From the NCBI RefSeq assembly GCF_004526235.1, contig NZ_CP038159.1:3100001-3164000 (forward strand): a DNA stretch of 64,000 bases, read 5' to 3'. The notes beneath the pieces were generated by a model. It was not told the DNA's origin. It ran no database searches and saw only the letters and a list, made by a program, of their open reading frames with translations. This document shows positions 28,401 through 36,451 of the stretch, piece by piece; the stretch's first letter is position 1; the number at the start of each line of letters is the position of its first letter. This DNA comes from Sphingobacterium sp. CZ-2 (GTDB lineage Bacteria; Bacteroidota; Bacteroidia; Sphingobacteriales; Sphingobacteriaceae). The position numbers and the translations under genes are program-made.

Positions 28401-29031
28401 TTTTGGCCTGGTTCTCTAAGCTTTTTAAGTTCTTATTGATTTCGTACACCAAATCCTCCACGCGGGAAAGATCGGCTTCCGTTTCTTTCAGTTTGGATAA
28501 GGTCTGTTTTTTCCGAACCTTATATTTTGAAATTCCTGAAGCCTCTTCGAAAAGATTTCTTCTTGAATTTTCCTTATTGGCAATGATTTCATCGATCATC
28601 TTCAACTCGATGATCGAGTAGGTGTCTGCCCCGATACCGGTATCCAAAAACAGATCGGTAATATCTTTTAGCCTACATTTTACATCGTTCAATCGGTATT
28701 CACTTTCCCCAGTACGGAAAAGCTTTCGTGTAATGGTTACCGTGGTAAATTCGGTAGGCAATATATTCTTGGTATTATCAAAGGTCAAGGATACTTCCGC
28801 AAGATTTGCCGGTTTACGGTTCTTTGTACCATTAAAAATGATATTCTCCATTTTCTCCGAGCGTAGGGTCTTGGTACTCTGCTCGCCCAAAACCCAACGG
28901 ATGGCATCCACGACATTGGATTTGCCACAACCATTGGGGCCGACAATAGCGGTAACCCCTTCATTGAAATTGATGGATACTTTATCTCCGAAGCTTTTGA
29001 ATCCCTTGATCTCTAACTTTGTTAACTGCAT
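25486..29031 (-). CDS. smc: Chromosome segregation ATPase SMC
   Basis: Structural-maintenance-of-chromosomes protein, 1181 residues from ATG at 29031 (MQLTKLEIKGFKSFGD, the family's natural start; a start 24 bases upstream is possible). Walker A GPNGCGKS (31-38); long coiled coils on both sides of a hinge at about 500-650 (FPESIRFLRKH, GLSGGSVGLFEG); ABC signature LSGGEKT near 1088; Walker B IFDEVDAPLDD near 1114. It dimerises and, with ScpA and ScpB (not in this window), compacts and segregates the chromosome. It appears to be transcribed alone. Confidence 0.96.
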   Translation of the reverse strand: MQLTKLEIKGFKSFGDKVSINFNEGVTAIVGPNGCGKSNVVDAIRWVLGEQSTKTLRSEKMENIIFNGTKNRKPANLAEVSLTFDNTKNILPTEFTTVTITRKLFRTGESEYRLNDVKCRLKDITDLFLDTGIGADTYSIIELKMIDEIIANKENSRRNLFEEASGISKYKVRKKQTLSKLKETEADLSRVEDLVYEINKNLKSLENQAKKAAKYFSLKEEYKEASIGLAYYKLEGFHQDLERITEQEGNQQDELLKLQTKITQQESSLQVLKKDILSKEKNLATQQKITNEYVNKIRSYESEKKIKNAQIQHLQEKDARLNNDLNNDKQQLNHVLYNIKRLNEELFEEQGKLESMSLELESNKQEVDALRGQQQAAKGKLDAFNLASTQLQNQIYKLEKDIAVLGIQRDALEQESLRTSTDTQSKEQELNQFNMVVAELEERVSLQQEQFDVSMQTEQELQGKIKETEEQIKSCTDDLHKEIRIADAKQNEYNLTKSLVDNLEGFPESIRFLRKHAGWKQKHPLFSDILFCKEDYRVAIENYLEPIMNHYVVESKEDAVQAIRLLSEASRGRANFFVLDAINELANDQPAYPSDDRLISAMEIISVEEKYRPLCSLLLQHVFLLKSESEINLESSLPQDQRIILQREGKYSKTRLGLSGGSVGLFEGKRIGRAKNLENLAKEIKTLNQRIEGLQKTEKELNDKLISFKGSSQKEFIDEQRMQLNRLNNELITVKTKQEQYLTFINNSQNRKLDIETKIQQLSIDLEKAEPELMRLKIQSENDQEELMRLQESFRDISEILTDKSTVFNQINIKFHQQQSKVSTLNKDLEYRDAQQQDFEKRIEKNSLEYEQVKVEMKEALKFVDHDDSDLLTMYEQKESLEKGLQEVEEDFYASRKTINDVEEEISSLRKSKEICDTLISELKDKKTSLQIDLNSLKERLSVEFNINLQDLLEGEIPENRPSWPELENSCQKLKKQLDDYGAINPMAKEAYDEMSQRHDFIQKEKTDLLEAKASLMSTIMEIDQTANDKFMYAFNTVRENFIQVFRSLFNEEDSCDIVLSDPNNPLESDIDIIARPKGKRPLSINQLSGGEKTLTSTALLFSLYLLKPAPFCIFDEVDAPLDDTNIDKFNNIIREFSNQSQFIVVSHNKRTIASTDIIYGVTMVEQGVSRVVAVDLRDVA

Positions 29032-29076
29032 GCGCGCTTCATTTCTTAAAAACAAATGTTTGCGAAAATAAGGAAT

Positions 29077-29571
29077 TTATTGAATTTTTTGGAGTAGGAT
29101 AAACTTATCAACGTCTTCAAAAGGTAATTTGAAAATACCATTTGCACCACGGAGGTAGGCAGATACTGCCCCAACGGCCCAAGCATGCTTTTCGGTGGCT
29201 TGCCAATTTCTTGTGGTCAATGCCTCGAAACCATAAAATTCACCATAATTATAGATCACCTCCAGATCTTCTTGAATAGGATGATCACCCTCCCAAGCCC
29301 AAGCCCAAGTCCAGGTATTTTCGCTACGGTTCCAAGTCCCAATCAGAAGATATTGGAAGGAAAGGGAAGGACTTCCATCTGCATGGAAAAACTGTATGCT
29401 GTTTTGGGATTCATCCAGCGCATAATCGCTAAAATCTTCCAATCCAAAATTCAATAGCAATTCTTCCTGTTTATCGGTGACAAACTCATGGGCTTTTCCG
29501 TGCAGGACCAGAAAGGCATCATTGAAAGCTATGTTTTTAGCAGCTTGGTTTTCACCTGAAATGTTTTCCAT
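29077..29571 (-). CDS. DUF6882-like cytosolic protein
   Basis: 164 residues from ATG at 29571 (MENISGEN). The frame stays open to an ATG at 29595, but that start lies within the terminator hairpin of the upstream gene, so 29571 is preferred. The pattern LLIGTWNRSENTWTWAWAW followed by a final AVSAYLRGANGIFKLP resembles the DUF6882 family as I recall it, which has no known activity. Tryptophan-rich, no signal peptide. Confidence 0.55.
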   Translation of the reverse strand: MENISGENQAAKNIAFNDAFLVLHGKAHEFVTDKQEELLLNFGLEDFSDYALDESQNSIQFFHADGSPSLSFQYLLIGTWNRSENTWTWAWAWEGDHPIQEDLEVIYNYGEFYGFEALTTRNWQATEKHAWAVGAVSAYLRGANGIFKLPFEDVDKFILLQKIQ

Positions 29572-29587
29572 GGTATAAAAATAAGAA

Positions 29588-29607
29588 AAGCCCATATAAA
29601 ATGGGCT
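29588..29607 (-). terminator. Terminator of the DUF4397-like lipoprotein gene
   Basis: Reverse-strand stem AGCCCAT with ATGGGCT (29601-29607 and 29589-29595, loop of 5), followed on that strand by TTTTCTTATTTTT. It lies 31 bases after the lipoprotein stop. Confidence 0.6.
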
Positions 29608-29637
29608 AATCTAATTATGGATGTATTGTAAAGCTGC

Positions 29638-30348
29638 CTATTCTTGGTCGCTCAAGCTGATTTCAAGTGGGAATTTCTCATTTCCTTTGATACCGTTGAT
29701 GCGGATATTATGGTAAGAACCAGATTTTAGGTTCACATTTTCTTTTTGAGCCAAAAGGTTTCCGGCTTCATCAGTGGCTTTGATCGTAAATGTTCCAGAA
29801 TTTACAGGGCGAAATACCTCCGTAGTTTCGATCGTCGCTGCACTTTCCTGAACTTTATTCATGAAAGCTGGAATCTCTTGATCACCAATCGTGATGTTGA
29901 TCTTTTCTGCTCCTGTTGCCAAATGGAATACACGAACACCTGATTTTGTTCCCAAATCCTTTACAGCGATGTTTTTCGCACGTACGAATTTAGGTTTCTC
30001 CACCTGTCCGTAAACAAAACAACTGTAAGAAAGCGTGTCAATGAAGGTCAAATTGGTGTCAATCATCACTTCGTTGGCATTGCTGCCTTCTTTTGTAAGT
30101 TTGGAACGGTCAATAACTTTGATGTTCTTATTACCTGGGATAGCTAAAAATCCTTCGTTGGATTTATATTTTCCAGATTGTATTTGAATTTGGTTGTTGT
30201 TTACCAAGTAAAGTACGCCACTTTCAGTAGGGTAAAGGTTGGTTAAGGTGACTACTGATGTAGAAGGTATATCTGAATCGTCTTTCAAACAACTTGTAAG
30301 ACTGAATACTCCTGCTACAAAAACGAATAAAATGCTAAATTTTTTCAT
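29638..30348 (-). CDS. DUF4397-like lipoprotein
   Basis: 236 residues from ATG at 30348 (a TTG two codons earlier is less likely). MKKFSILFVFVAGVFSLTSC is a lipoprotein signal with a LTSC lipobox; the next residues are LKDDSD, typical of surface-directed or periplasmic Bacteroidota lipoproteins. The body is beta-rich, with a VRVFHLATGAEKINITIGDQ segment that fits the DUF4397 immunoglobulin-like fold. Function unknown, probably cell-envelope structural or binding. Single gene with its own terminator. Confidence 0.65.
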   Translation of the reverse strand: MKKFSILFVFVAGVFSLTSCLKDDSDIPSTSVVTLTNLYPTESGVLYLVNNNQIQIQSGKYKSNEGFLAIPGNKNIKVIDRSKLTKEGSNANEVMIDTNLTFIDTLSYSCFVYGQVEKPKFVRAKNIAVKDLGTKSGVRVFHLATGAEKINITIGDQEIPAFMNKVQESAATIETTEVFRPVNSGTFTIKATDEAGNLLAQKENVNLKSGSYHNIRINGIKGNEKFPLEISLSDQE

Positions 30349-30436
30349 GTTCAATTATCTCTTTTCTTTAAAATTCAGAACGTTCTATCCTAAATACGTT
30401 AACGCCTTCAAAATTGCTACACAGGAAAAGAAAAAA

Positions 30437-31006
30437 TTAAAAAGATTTTCGGAGTGGATTGGTTTTATGAGGGTCTATCAAGGCCAAAAATTGCGGTAAT
30501 CCCAGTCTTGCAATGCTTAAAACTTCCTCCTCATAGATAGGCAAAAGCTGCATAATATGAACACCAGTGGACTTTTTGCCATCAAAGACTGGATTTGGTA
30601 GTCCATCAAGATCTGGCGTGACCAGCACGAATGAATTTAATTTGGATTCTTGGCTAATTTTTTGTCCAAATCGGATGATTTCCCCTGGGTTGAAGGGGCA
30701 ATCGCCACGCAATTGATTCGCTAGATAACCTACAACATGTGCCCAAGCCATATCTTCGCTATCCATCTGCAGCATCAACTCCACCTTTTCTTTCTGATCG
30801 GGAGTAACCGCAAAAGATGCGCCATATGAAAATGTGCACAAGGGCTCCGAAGTATCTTGGTTGAATACCAGGGTATAAACAAAAGGTAAGCCTTTTTTGA
30901 CTGATTTTTCCCGAAACACGGCCGATTTCTTGCCCATAACGCTTTCCATACTATCGCGATAATGTTCCAATGGAGATTTTAAAAAACCAGGTTTGCTGAA
31001 GGCCAT
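30437..31006 (-). CDS. SUFU (suppressor of fused) domain-like protein
   Basis: 189 residues from ATG at 31006 (the frame extends to a TTG at 31021). The layout fits bacterial SUFU-domain proteins: a beta-rich N-terminal half (TFSYGASFAV), a central helix before a PGEIIRFGQKI segment, then NSFVLVTPDL and a C-terminal HIMQLLPIYEEEVLSIA motif. In bacteria SUFU domains are often immunity proteins of polymorphic toxin systems; no toxin gene is next to this one. Assignment is by pattern and is moderate. Confidence 0.55.
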   Translation of the reverse strand: MAFSKPGFLKSPLEHYRDSMESVMGKKSAVFREKSVKKGLPFVYTLVFNQDTSEPLCTFSYGASFAVTPDQKEKVELMLQMDSEDMAWAHVVGYLANQLRGDCPFNPGEIIRFGQKISQESKLNSFVLVTPDLDGLPNPVFDGKKSTGVHIMQLLPIYEEEVLSIARLGLPQFLALIDPHKTNPLRKSF

Positions 31007-31154
31007 AAGATGTTTTTGCAATGATTATTCCGCTAAAGTAGCCTTTTTATGTAAAAATTGCAGTTGATGCTGTCAAATTGACTTAAAATTAACAATGGAA
31101 TACTCCTTGATAATGTACTGGACAAACTATAGAAAAATATTATAAATTAAGGAT

Positions 31155-33044
31155 ATGCAAGAAGAGAAAGGTACAATTTCCATTCATACCGAGAATATCT
31201 TCCCGGTTATTAAAAAGTTCTTATACTCAGACAATGAGATTTTCCTACGCGAATTGGTTTCCAATGCCGTAGATGCCTCTCAAAAAATCAAAAGATTAGC
31301 TTCTTTAGGTCAATATGCAGGTGAAGTTGGCGATTTAACCGTCGATGTTAAATTGGACGAAAACGCAAAAACCATTACCATCTCTGATCATGGTATCGGA
31401 ATGACGGCCGAAGAAATCAAAAAATACATCAATCAGATCGCTTTTTCCGGTGCTACGGAATTCATGGAGAAATTCAAAGAAGCCAATGATGCCAATGAAA
31501 TTATCGGCCGTTTTGGATTGGGATTCTATTCGGCGTTCATGGTGGCGGATCTGGTTGAAATTGATACATTATCCTATCAGGAAGGTGCAGAACCTGCACA
31601 TTGGACCTGTGATGGTTCTACCTCTTATGAGATCTCCAAAGGCACACGTACCACGCGCGGAACCGATGTGATCCTTCATATCAATGAAGAATCCGCAGAA
31701 TTCTTGAATAAGGCTAGAATCCAGGAGATCTTAAACAAATACGCGAAATTCCTTCCGGTTCCGATTCGCTTTGGTACCAAAACGAGCAGCGAAGAAGATG
31801 GCGTAGATGCCGATGGTAAACCGGTGTATAAAAGTGTGGAAGTTGATAATATCATCAACAATACAAACCCTGCCTGGACAAAATCGCCATCCGAATTGAC
31901 CGATAAGGATTATTTGGATTTTTATCATGAACTGTATCCACATTCGATGGACGAACCCTTGTTTTGGATCCATTTGAATGTAGACTATCCGTTCAACCTG
32001 ACAGGTATCCTGTATTTCCCGAAAGTAAAGAACGAGATGGAGATCCAACGCAACAAAATCAAGTTGTATTCCCGTCAGGTATTTATTACGGATGAAGTGA
32101 AGGATATCGTTCCTGAATTCTTAATGTTGTTGCAAGGGGTTATTGATTCACCGGATATTCCATTGAACGTTTCCCGTTCCTTCCTTCAGGCGGATAGCAA
32201 TGTGAAGAAGATCAACAATTACATCACGAAGAAGGTAGCTGATAAGCTTCAGGAAATCTTTAAAGCTGACCGTAAAGGGTTTGAAGAGAAATGGGGAGAT
32301 ATTGGTCTGTTCATCAAATACGGTATGTTGACCGATGAGAAATTTGCTGAAAAAGCGAATGATTTCTGTCTGTTGAAAGACGTGGATAATCAATACTTTA
32401 CCATTAAGGAATATTACGAGAAGGTCAAAGATATCCAGGTGGATAAAGATGGCAATATTGTATACCTCTATGCGACCGATAAATCACAACAGGACAGCTT
32501 TATTGCAGGTGCAAAAGCCAAAGGTTATGATGTATTGGAATTAGATGGTCCTTTGGATACGCATTTTACGGGTTATTTGGAGCAAAAAGGAGGGGAGAAG
32601 GTACAATTGAAACGTATTGACTCGGATGTGATCGAAAAATTGATTCCAAAAGATGAGCAGATCAGTCTGAACCTTTCCGAAGAGGAGAGCAAGAAGGCTT
32701 CGGAGATCTTTGAAAAGGCGATTTCAAGAGCAGACATGAAGGTGGAGATCGATGCCTTGCCTGAAGGGGATTTCCCAGTTTCGGTGACCATGGATGAGTT
32801 TATGCGCAGAATGAAGGATATGGCGAAAACAGGTGGTGGCATGGGCTTTTATGGAAGTATTCCGGATAATTATAAGGTTACGGTTAATGGAAACCATCCA
32901 TTGGTGAAACGTATTTTGGAATCTTCGGAAGAAGAAGGATCCCAATTGGCGAAACAGGCCTTTGACTTGGCATTATTATCCAGAGGATTGCTGACAGGTC
33001 CTGAATTGACAGCATTTGTTAAACGTAGTGTGGATTTGATTTAA
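31155..33044 (+). CDS. htpG: Molecular chaperone HtpG (bacterial Hsp90)
   Basis: 629 residues, full length. N-terminal GHKL ATPase: FLRELVSNAVDA (30-41) with the catalytic Glu and Mg-binding Asn, ISDHGIGMT (76-84), and GRFGLGFYSAF (118-128) forming the ATP lid. The middle domain has NVSRSFLQAD with the conserved Arg that contacts the gamma-phosphate. The C-terminal dimerisation domain ends without the eukaryotic MEEVD. It folds client proteins in the cytosol, usually under stress. Single gene followed by a strong terminator. Confidence 0.96.
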   Translation: MQEEKGTISIHTENIFPVIKKFLYSDNEIFLRELVSNAVDASQKIKRLASLGQYAGEVGDLTVDVKLDENAKTITISDHGIGMTAEEIKKYINQIAFSGATEFMEKFKEANDANEIIGRFGLGFYSAFMVADLVEIDTLSYQEGAEPAHWTCDGSTSYEISKGTRTTRGTDVILHINEESAEFLNKARIQEILNKYAKFLPVPIRFGTKTSSEEDGVDADGKPVYKSVEVDNIINNTNPAWTKSPSELTDKDYLDFYHELYPHSMDEPLFWIHLNVDYPFNLTGILYFPKVKNEMEIQRNKIKLYSRQVFITDEVKDIVPEFLMLLQGVIDSPDIPLNVSRSFLQADSNVKKINNYITKKVADKLQEIFKADRKGFEEKWGDIGLFIKYGMLTDEKFAEKANDFCLLKDVDNQYFTIKEYYEKVKDIQVDKDGNIVYLYATDKSQQDSFIAGAKAKGYDVLELDGPLDTHFTGYLEQKGGEKVQLKRIDSDVIEKLIPKDEQISLNLSEEESKKASEIFEKAISRADMKVEIDALPEGDFPVSVTMDEFMRRMKDMAKTGGGMGFYGSIPDNYKVTVNGNHPLVKRILESSEEEGSQLAKQAFDLALLSRGLLTGPELTAFVKRSVDLI

Positions 33045-33066
33045 TTCAACTATAAAATATTACAAA

Positions 33067-33102
33067 CAGAAAGCCCCAATGGAGATTGGGGTTTTCTGTT
33101 TT
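33067..33102 (+). terminator. htpG terminator
   Basis: Stem of 14 pairs with one G-T wobble: CAGAAAGCCCCAAT with ATTGGGGTTTTCTG, loop GGAG, followed by TTTTT. It is 23 bases after the htpG stop. Confidence 0.9.
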
Positions 33103-33255
33103 TAGGTAAACCAATAAAATTAGGATTATTCAATCAGTTTTAACACCTTTAGATTAAGCTTCTTATCTTAACATTAATTATCCATTTTCTCGAGGTGGTG
33201 TCTATGTTGTGCCTTCAAAATATGTTTGTTTTTGGGTCATAATCGTACTTTAAGT

Positions 33256-33345
33256 AGGTTTAAAGTAAGGTTAAAGTAGGAGGTTAGTATATAAAACATA
33301 GATTTTACATACTTTAAGGTTACTTTCAGTATGCTTTAACTACGA
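33256..33345. repeat. Dispersed repeat, type C, copy 1
   Basis: A 90-base AT-rich element with short internal repeats of AAAGTA and a matching CTTTAAGGTTACTTT near its far end. An 89-base relative lies at 53,411-53,499: both share AAAGTAA...AAAGTA at the start and CTTTAAGGTT...CTT...ATG...TACGA at the end. Intergenic, with no coding potential. Confidence 0.5.
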
Positions 33346-33363
33346 AGGAAACTCAATAAAAAA

Positions 33364-33383
33364 AGGCGTCCATTTGGACGCCT
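33364..33383 (-). terminator. tRNA-His terminator
   Basis: Reverse-strand stem AGGCGTCC with GGACGCCT (33376-33383 and 33364-33371), loop of 4, followed by TTTTTTT on that strand. It is 8 bases after the mature tRNA 3' end. Confidence 0.88.
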
Positions 33384-33391
33384 CTTAACCG

Positions 33392-33466
33392 GGTAAGTAA
33401 TGGGGCTCGAACCCACGACCCCTAGAACCACAATCTAGTGCTCTAACCAACTGAGCTATACCTACC
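33392..33466 (-). tRNA. tRNA-His (anticodon GTG)
   Basis: 75 bases on the reverse strand, folding as a full cloverleaf: 8-bp acceptor GGTAGGTA with TACTTACC that includes the extra G-1 paired to C73 typical of tRNA-His; D arm GCTC/GAGC with AGTTGGTTA; anticodon stem CTAGA/TCTAG with loop TTGTGGT (anticodon GTG); T arm containing GTTCGAGC. The 3' CCA is not encoded. It has its own promoter and terminator and no tRNA neighbours. Confidence 0.96.
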
Positions 33467-33480
33467 GTGTTTTTGTGATA

Positions 33481-33511
33481 CAAAAGTAGAACTAAAAAGC
33501 ATATTCTCCAA
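33481..33511 (-). promoter_or_regulatory. Promoter of tRNA-His
   Basis: The clearest promoter in the window: reverse-strand TTG (33509-33511), a 20-base spacer, and TACTTTTG (33481-33488), an exact TAnnTTTG. Transcription would start about 8-10 bases before the tRNA 5' end. Confidence 0.75.
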
Positions 33512-33829
33512 ATAAATTCAAGTAGATTTTATCCAAGACCATCGAATAAGCTCATTTTGAATTAGATAATTTTTTAGGAAACTTATTCAAACAACCTGCG
33601 TTTATACCCCAATTGGGGTAGGTGAATTTTCAAGTTTGTTGTAACATTTATGATATAAGTTGTTGATTTGTAGCTGATAAAACTGTTAAAATTAAAGGTA
33701 AATCCTCGTGGTTAATTATTTGTTTAATTATTATTATTAAAAAAATACATAATAACAAATAATTAGATTATTTGATATATTTGATAGGATATCCAATAAT
33801 GGGTAACAATCACCAAACTAGTTTAAAAC
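33512..33829. other. AT-rich intergenic region
   Basis: About 320 bases with no gene. It includes a very AT-rich stretch (33715-33775) and one exact TAnnTTTG box, TATATTTG at 33776-33783, that likely drives the gene at 33830. No repeat, hairpin or RNA gene recognised in the rest. Confidence 0.5.
33776..33783 (+). promoter_or_regulatory. -7 box of the 141-residue protein gene
   Basis: TATATTTG is an exact TAnnTTTG match, 46 bases upstream of the ATG at 33830. No clear TTG -33 element at the expected spacing. Confidence 0.4.
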
Positions 33830-34255
33830 ATGGTTTCTAAGAATATTTTAGTAGATATCAGTCCAATAGGAACATTTACTTTCTTTGCCTATGTATTTAA
33901 TGATGAAGAGGGAAGAGTGGGCTTTGGTTTGTTCCCAAATGATGGACCATCTCCAGTTATTTATCTTTTGAATGTACAAAATAATAGGGTCAAGATTTTT
34001 TTTAATGAAAAGCTAATTGTGCAGATCTGTGAACAGAGTCAGTTCAATACCAATGAACGGAGAGAAATTTTCCGCAAATTCATTGAATATGCCAGTAAAA
34101 TGGAAAAGAAAGCAGCGCGATTGGTGTTCCGAGACTGTAAGATGTCGTATCTGACAGAATCTAGAGACATGGTTAAATATAAACGTTTGTATATTCATTA
34201 TAAAAATCCTTTGAGCCTTACAGGTGATCAGTTCGCTGCTAACGAACCCGCCTAA
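33830..34255 (+). CDS. 141-residue protein, unknown
   Basis: Mixed alpha/beta protein without signal peptide or membrane helix. The N-terminal half is beta-rich (FTFFAYVFND, VGFGLFPND, VIYLLNVQNNRVKIFFN), and the C-terminal half is basic and helical (NERREIFRKFIEYASKMEKK). No domain recognised. It converges on the MocR regulator with only 8 bases between the stops. Codon use is ordinary, so it is probably a real gene. Confidence 0.6.
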   Translation: MVSKNILVDISPIGTFTFFAYVFNDEEGRVGFGLFPNDGPSPVIYLLNVQNNRVKIFFNEKLIVQICEQSQFNTNERREIFRKFIEYASKMEKKAARLVFRDCKMSYLTESRDMVKYKRLYIHYKNPLSLTGDQFAANEPA

Positions 34256-34263
34256 TTCCCTTT

Positions 34264-35739
34264 TTATTTAGGATCAATTTTATCCAGCATCAATACCATA
34301 CTCTTTAGTATGCTTATTGTCTGTTCCATTTCCTGTTGGTCTAAATGACCGAATCCAACCCGCATGCCGGTTAACTTGTTGTTTTGATAGAGAATGGTCT
34401 TAGGAATGTACAAATCATGCTTTAACGCCAATTGCGAAAGCTTAAACAGATTGAGGTTTTTTTTCCAGGTCAACCAAAATGCTAGGCCAGCATTGGGGAT
34501 CTGGAAGTCTATTACATCACCCAGCTCTTCCATCAATCGGACCGCCATTTCATTTCTTCGAAACCGATAAATCTTTAAGGACTTTTTCAGATGCCTATTG
34601 ATGCTGCCATCTTCGATCAGCTCGCCTAAAGCCTGTTCCATCAATACGTCACCTTGGCGGTCGATCATGCCAAGGTGTTTCTTCAGCTCTTGAATGAGGT
34701 TTTCCGGACAGACAATAAATCCCGTTCGGAATCCTGGAGCTAGGGACTTACCGAATGAACTCACATAGATGACCATCCCGCCATCATCGTGGCTAGCCAA
34801 TGGAACCAAAGCCGGTTTGTCGTATTGAAAATCATACTCCTGATCATCTTCGACAATGATGAATCCATATTCCTTGGCCAATCGTAGCAGTTCCATCCTT
34901 CTTTTAGGGCTGAGGCTCACGGTAGTCGGATAATGCACATGCGGGCTGATATGGACCATCCGTACCTTATGGTTTTGGCAAATATGGCGTACAGCATCTA
35001 TATCCATGCCTTCTTCGTCAATTGGTACGGTCATGAGCTGGCTTCCTGATTTTTGAAAGATCATGTTTGCCGAGAAATAACTCAATTCCCCAACCAAGAC
35101 TAGGTCTCCGGGAGAAAGGATGACCTCAGAAAGGATATAAAGGCTCATTTCCATGCTCCTCGTGATCAATAGGTTACTCGGGCTGATCTTTAATCCTCTC
35201 GATTTAGCCAGATAAGAGGCCAATTGCTCCTTAAAATATTCACTGCCTTCCTGGTTATAATAGCCCATTTTCTTTCTGTTGCTACGGCGTTTGAGGTTTG
35301 CGCTATAAACCCGGGAAAGATCTTCCAATTGGGTCAATCGGATATCCGGACTGCCATCATTCCAAACATATCTGCAATTGATATATTCAAAAGGGTTGTC
35401 AAAAAGAAAGGACTTTTTGAAGGTATAGCCGGTCCTTATTGGATACTTGTTTTCAGGCTTTGGGTTGGTGCTGGTCTTTGGAAGTAGGGAAGCCACAAAA
35501 GTTCCTTTGTTCGGGAGGATATCCACCCATCCTTGGCTATGCAGCTCCTCGTAACTTGCGGTAGCCGTATTGCGGTGCATATGTAATTGTTCGGCTAATT
35601 GCCTGCTTCCTAAAAGTTTTTGTCCTGATTTGAGGATGCCACGATTGATGGCCAATACCATTTGATTCGTGACCTGAAGGTATACAGGAACATCCGAAAA
35701 TCGATCTATTTTAATAAAACTTGCGTAATTATATTCCAC
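34264..35739 (-). CDS. MocR/PdxR-type regulator (GntR helix-turn-helix fused to aminotransferase domain)
   Basis: 491 residues. Winged helix-turn-helix at about 15-80 (VPVYLQVTNQMVLAINRG, then GSRQLAEQLHMHRNTATASYEEL), a linker, then a fold-type I aminotransferase domain with ITRSMEMSLYILSEV, EDDQEYDFQYD and the PLP lysine K331 in SSFGKSLAPGFRTGF. The start is GTG at 35739 (GTGGAATAT). Proteins of this class bind PLP plus an amino compound as effector. It is divergent from the biotin operon across 76 bases that hold a 10-base inverted repeat, so it is a candidate biotin-pathway regulator; pdx or gab control is the alternative. Confidence 0.85.
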   Translation of the reverse strand: MEYNYASFIKIDRFSDVPVYLQVTNQMVLAINRGILKSGQKLLGSRQLAEQLHMHRNTATASYEELHSQGWVDILPNKGTFVASLLPKTSTNPKPENKYPIRTGYTFKKSFLFDNPFEYINCRYVWNDGSPDIRLTQLEDLSRVYSANLKRRSNRKKMGYYNQEGSEYFKEQLASYLAKSRGLKISPSNLLITRSMEMSLYILSEVILSPGDLVLVGELSYFSANMIFQKSGSQLMTVPIDEEGMDIDAVRHICQNHKVRMVHISPHVHYPTTVSLSPKRRMELLRLAKEYGFIIVEDDQEYDFQYDKPALVPLASHDDGGMVIYVSSFGKSLAPGFRTGFIVCPENLIQELKKHLGMIDRQGDVLMEQALGELIEDGSINRHLKKSLKIYRFRRNEMAVRLMEELGDVIDFQIPNAGLAFWLTWKKNLNLFKLSQLALKHDLYIPKTILYQNNKLTGMRVGFGHLDQQEMEQTISILKSMVLMLDKIDPK

Positions 35740-35783
35740 CGGACTAGCTATTATCTTTAAACTGGCACCCTATGCTGGTCCGG
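35739..35783. promoter_or_regulatory. Candidate MocR operator
   Basis: Inverted repeat CCGGACTAGC (35739-35748) and GCTGGTCCGG (35774-35783), arms matching at nine of ten positions with 25 bases between. One arm overlaps the GTG start of the regulator gene and the other lies just before the -7 box of the bio operon, the arrangement expected for joint control of both directions. Confidence 0.5.
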
Positions 35784-35791
35784 CAAGATAG

Positions 35792-35799
35792 TACTTTTG
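35792..35799 (+). promoter_or_regulatory. -7 box of the biotin operon
   Basis: TACTTTTG, an exact TAnnTTTG, 16 bases before the ATG at 35816. The leader would be about 10 bases or less. No good TTG -33 box: that place is taken by the inverted repeat. Confidence 0.6.
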
Positions 35800-35815
35800 T
35801 TGGAAATTATTTAAC

Positions 35816-36451
35816 ATGAAAACCATTCTCCAAGAAATTGTTGCTGATCCCCATCTGCATGCGGCCTGGCTTAATACGCTCTCTTTTATGGAAAATGCCG
35901 GAGCCAGAAAAATTTCGGCATGCGAACATCCCATAAAGACACAGATTATCCAACTAAAACACGCCGCTGAAGAGCATCGACATGCGTATTACCTGAAAAA
36001 ACAGCTTTCCAAATTGGAGGTGAAGGGTTTTGAGGATTATGCGGATGCAAATCTCTTGGCAGCCAGGTCTTCTAAACAGTACCTTGCCCGTTTGGATCTG
36101 TTAGCCTGTCGTTATTTGAAGGAACAATTTTCCTTGGCCGATGATGATCTTAGGTATGCTGCTTATCTTTTTGTAACCTATGCGATTGAGGTTCGGGCGG
36201 ATGAGCTTTATCCGATTTATCAGGAATTGCTGAGTGCAGCTGGATCTAAGGTGAATGTGAAATCCATTATTTTGGAGGAAGAAGGGCATTTGGAAGAGAT
36301 GATCAGTCAGTTGCAGGCTTTTGATTCGGATTGGGAAAAGCATGCGCAGGAAATCTTGAAATTGGAGAGCAGTTTATTTGAATTTTGGATCGCTGAATTA
36401 AGGAAACATATTTTTCCCGCTGTGAATGAGCATGAAGGATCTTTGGGATAA
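35816..36451 (+). CDS. Ferritin-like diiron-type protein, first gene of the biotin operon
   Basis: 211 residues, nearly all helical. Metal-ligand pattern of a four-helix diiron carboxylate protein: E26 in SFMENAGARK; E53-H-R-H56 in AAEEHRHAYYL (ExxH); E125 or E130 in YAIEVRADELY; E155-E-G-H158 in LEEEGHLEEM (ExxH). No signal peptide. The end overlaps the bioF start by 20-26 bases, so it is translationally coupled. Family name not recognised. Inference: an O2-activating or metal-handling protein serving biotin synthesis, perhaps in making the pimeloyl precursor, since no bioC, bioH, bioW or bioI is present here. Ferritin-like storage or a hydroxylase are alternatives. Confidence 0.7.
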   Translation: MKTILQEIVADPHLHAAWLNTLSFMENAGARKISACEHPIKTQIIQLKHAAEEHRHAYYLKKQLSKLEVKGFEDYADANLLAARSSKQYLARLDLLACRYLKEQFSLADDDLRYAAYLFVTYAIEVRADELYPIYQELLSAAGSKVNVKSIILEEEGHLEEMISQLQAFDSDWEKHAQEILKLESSLFEFWIAELRKHIFPAVNEHEGSLG

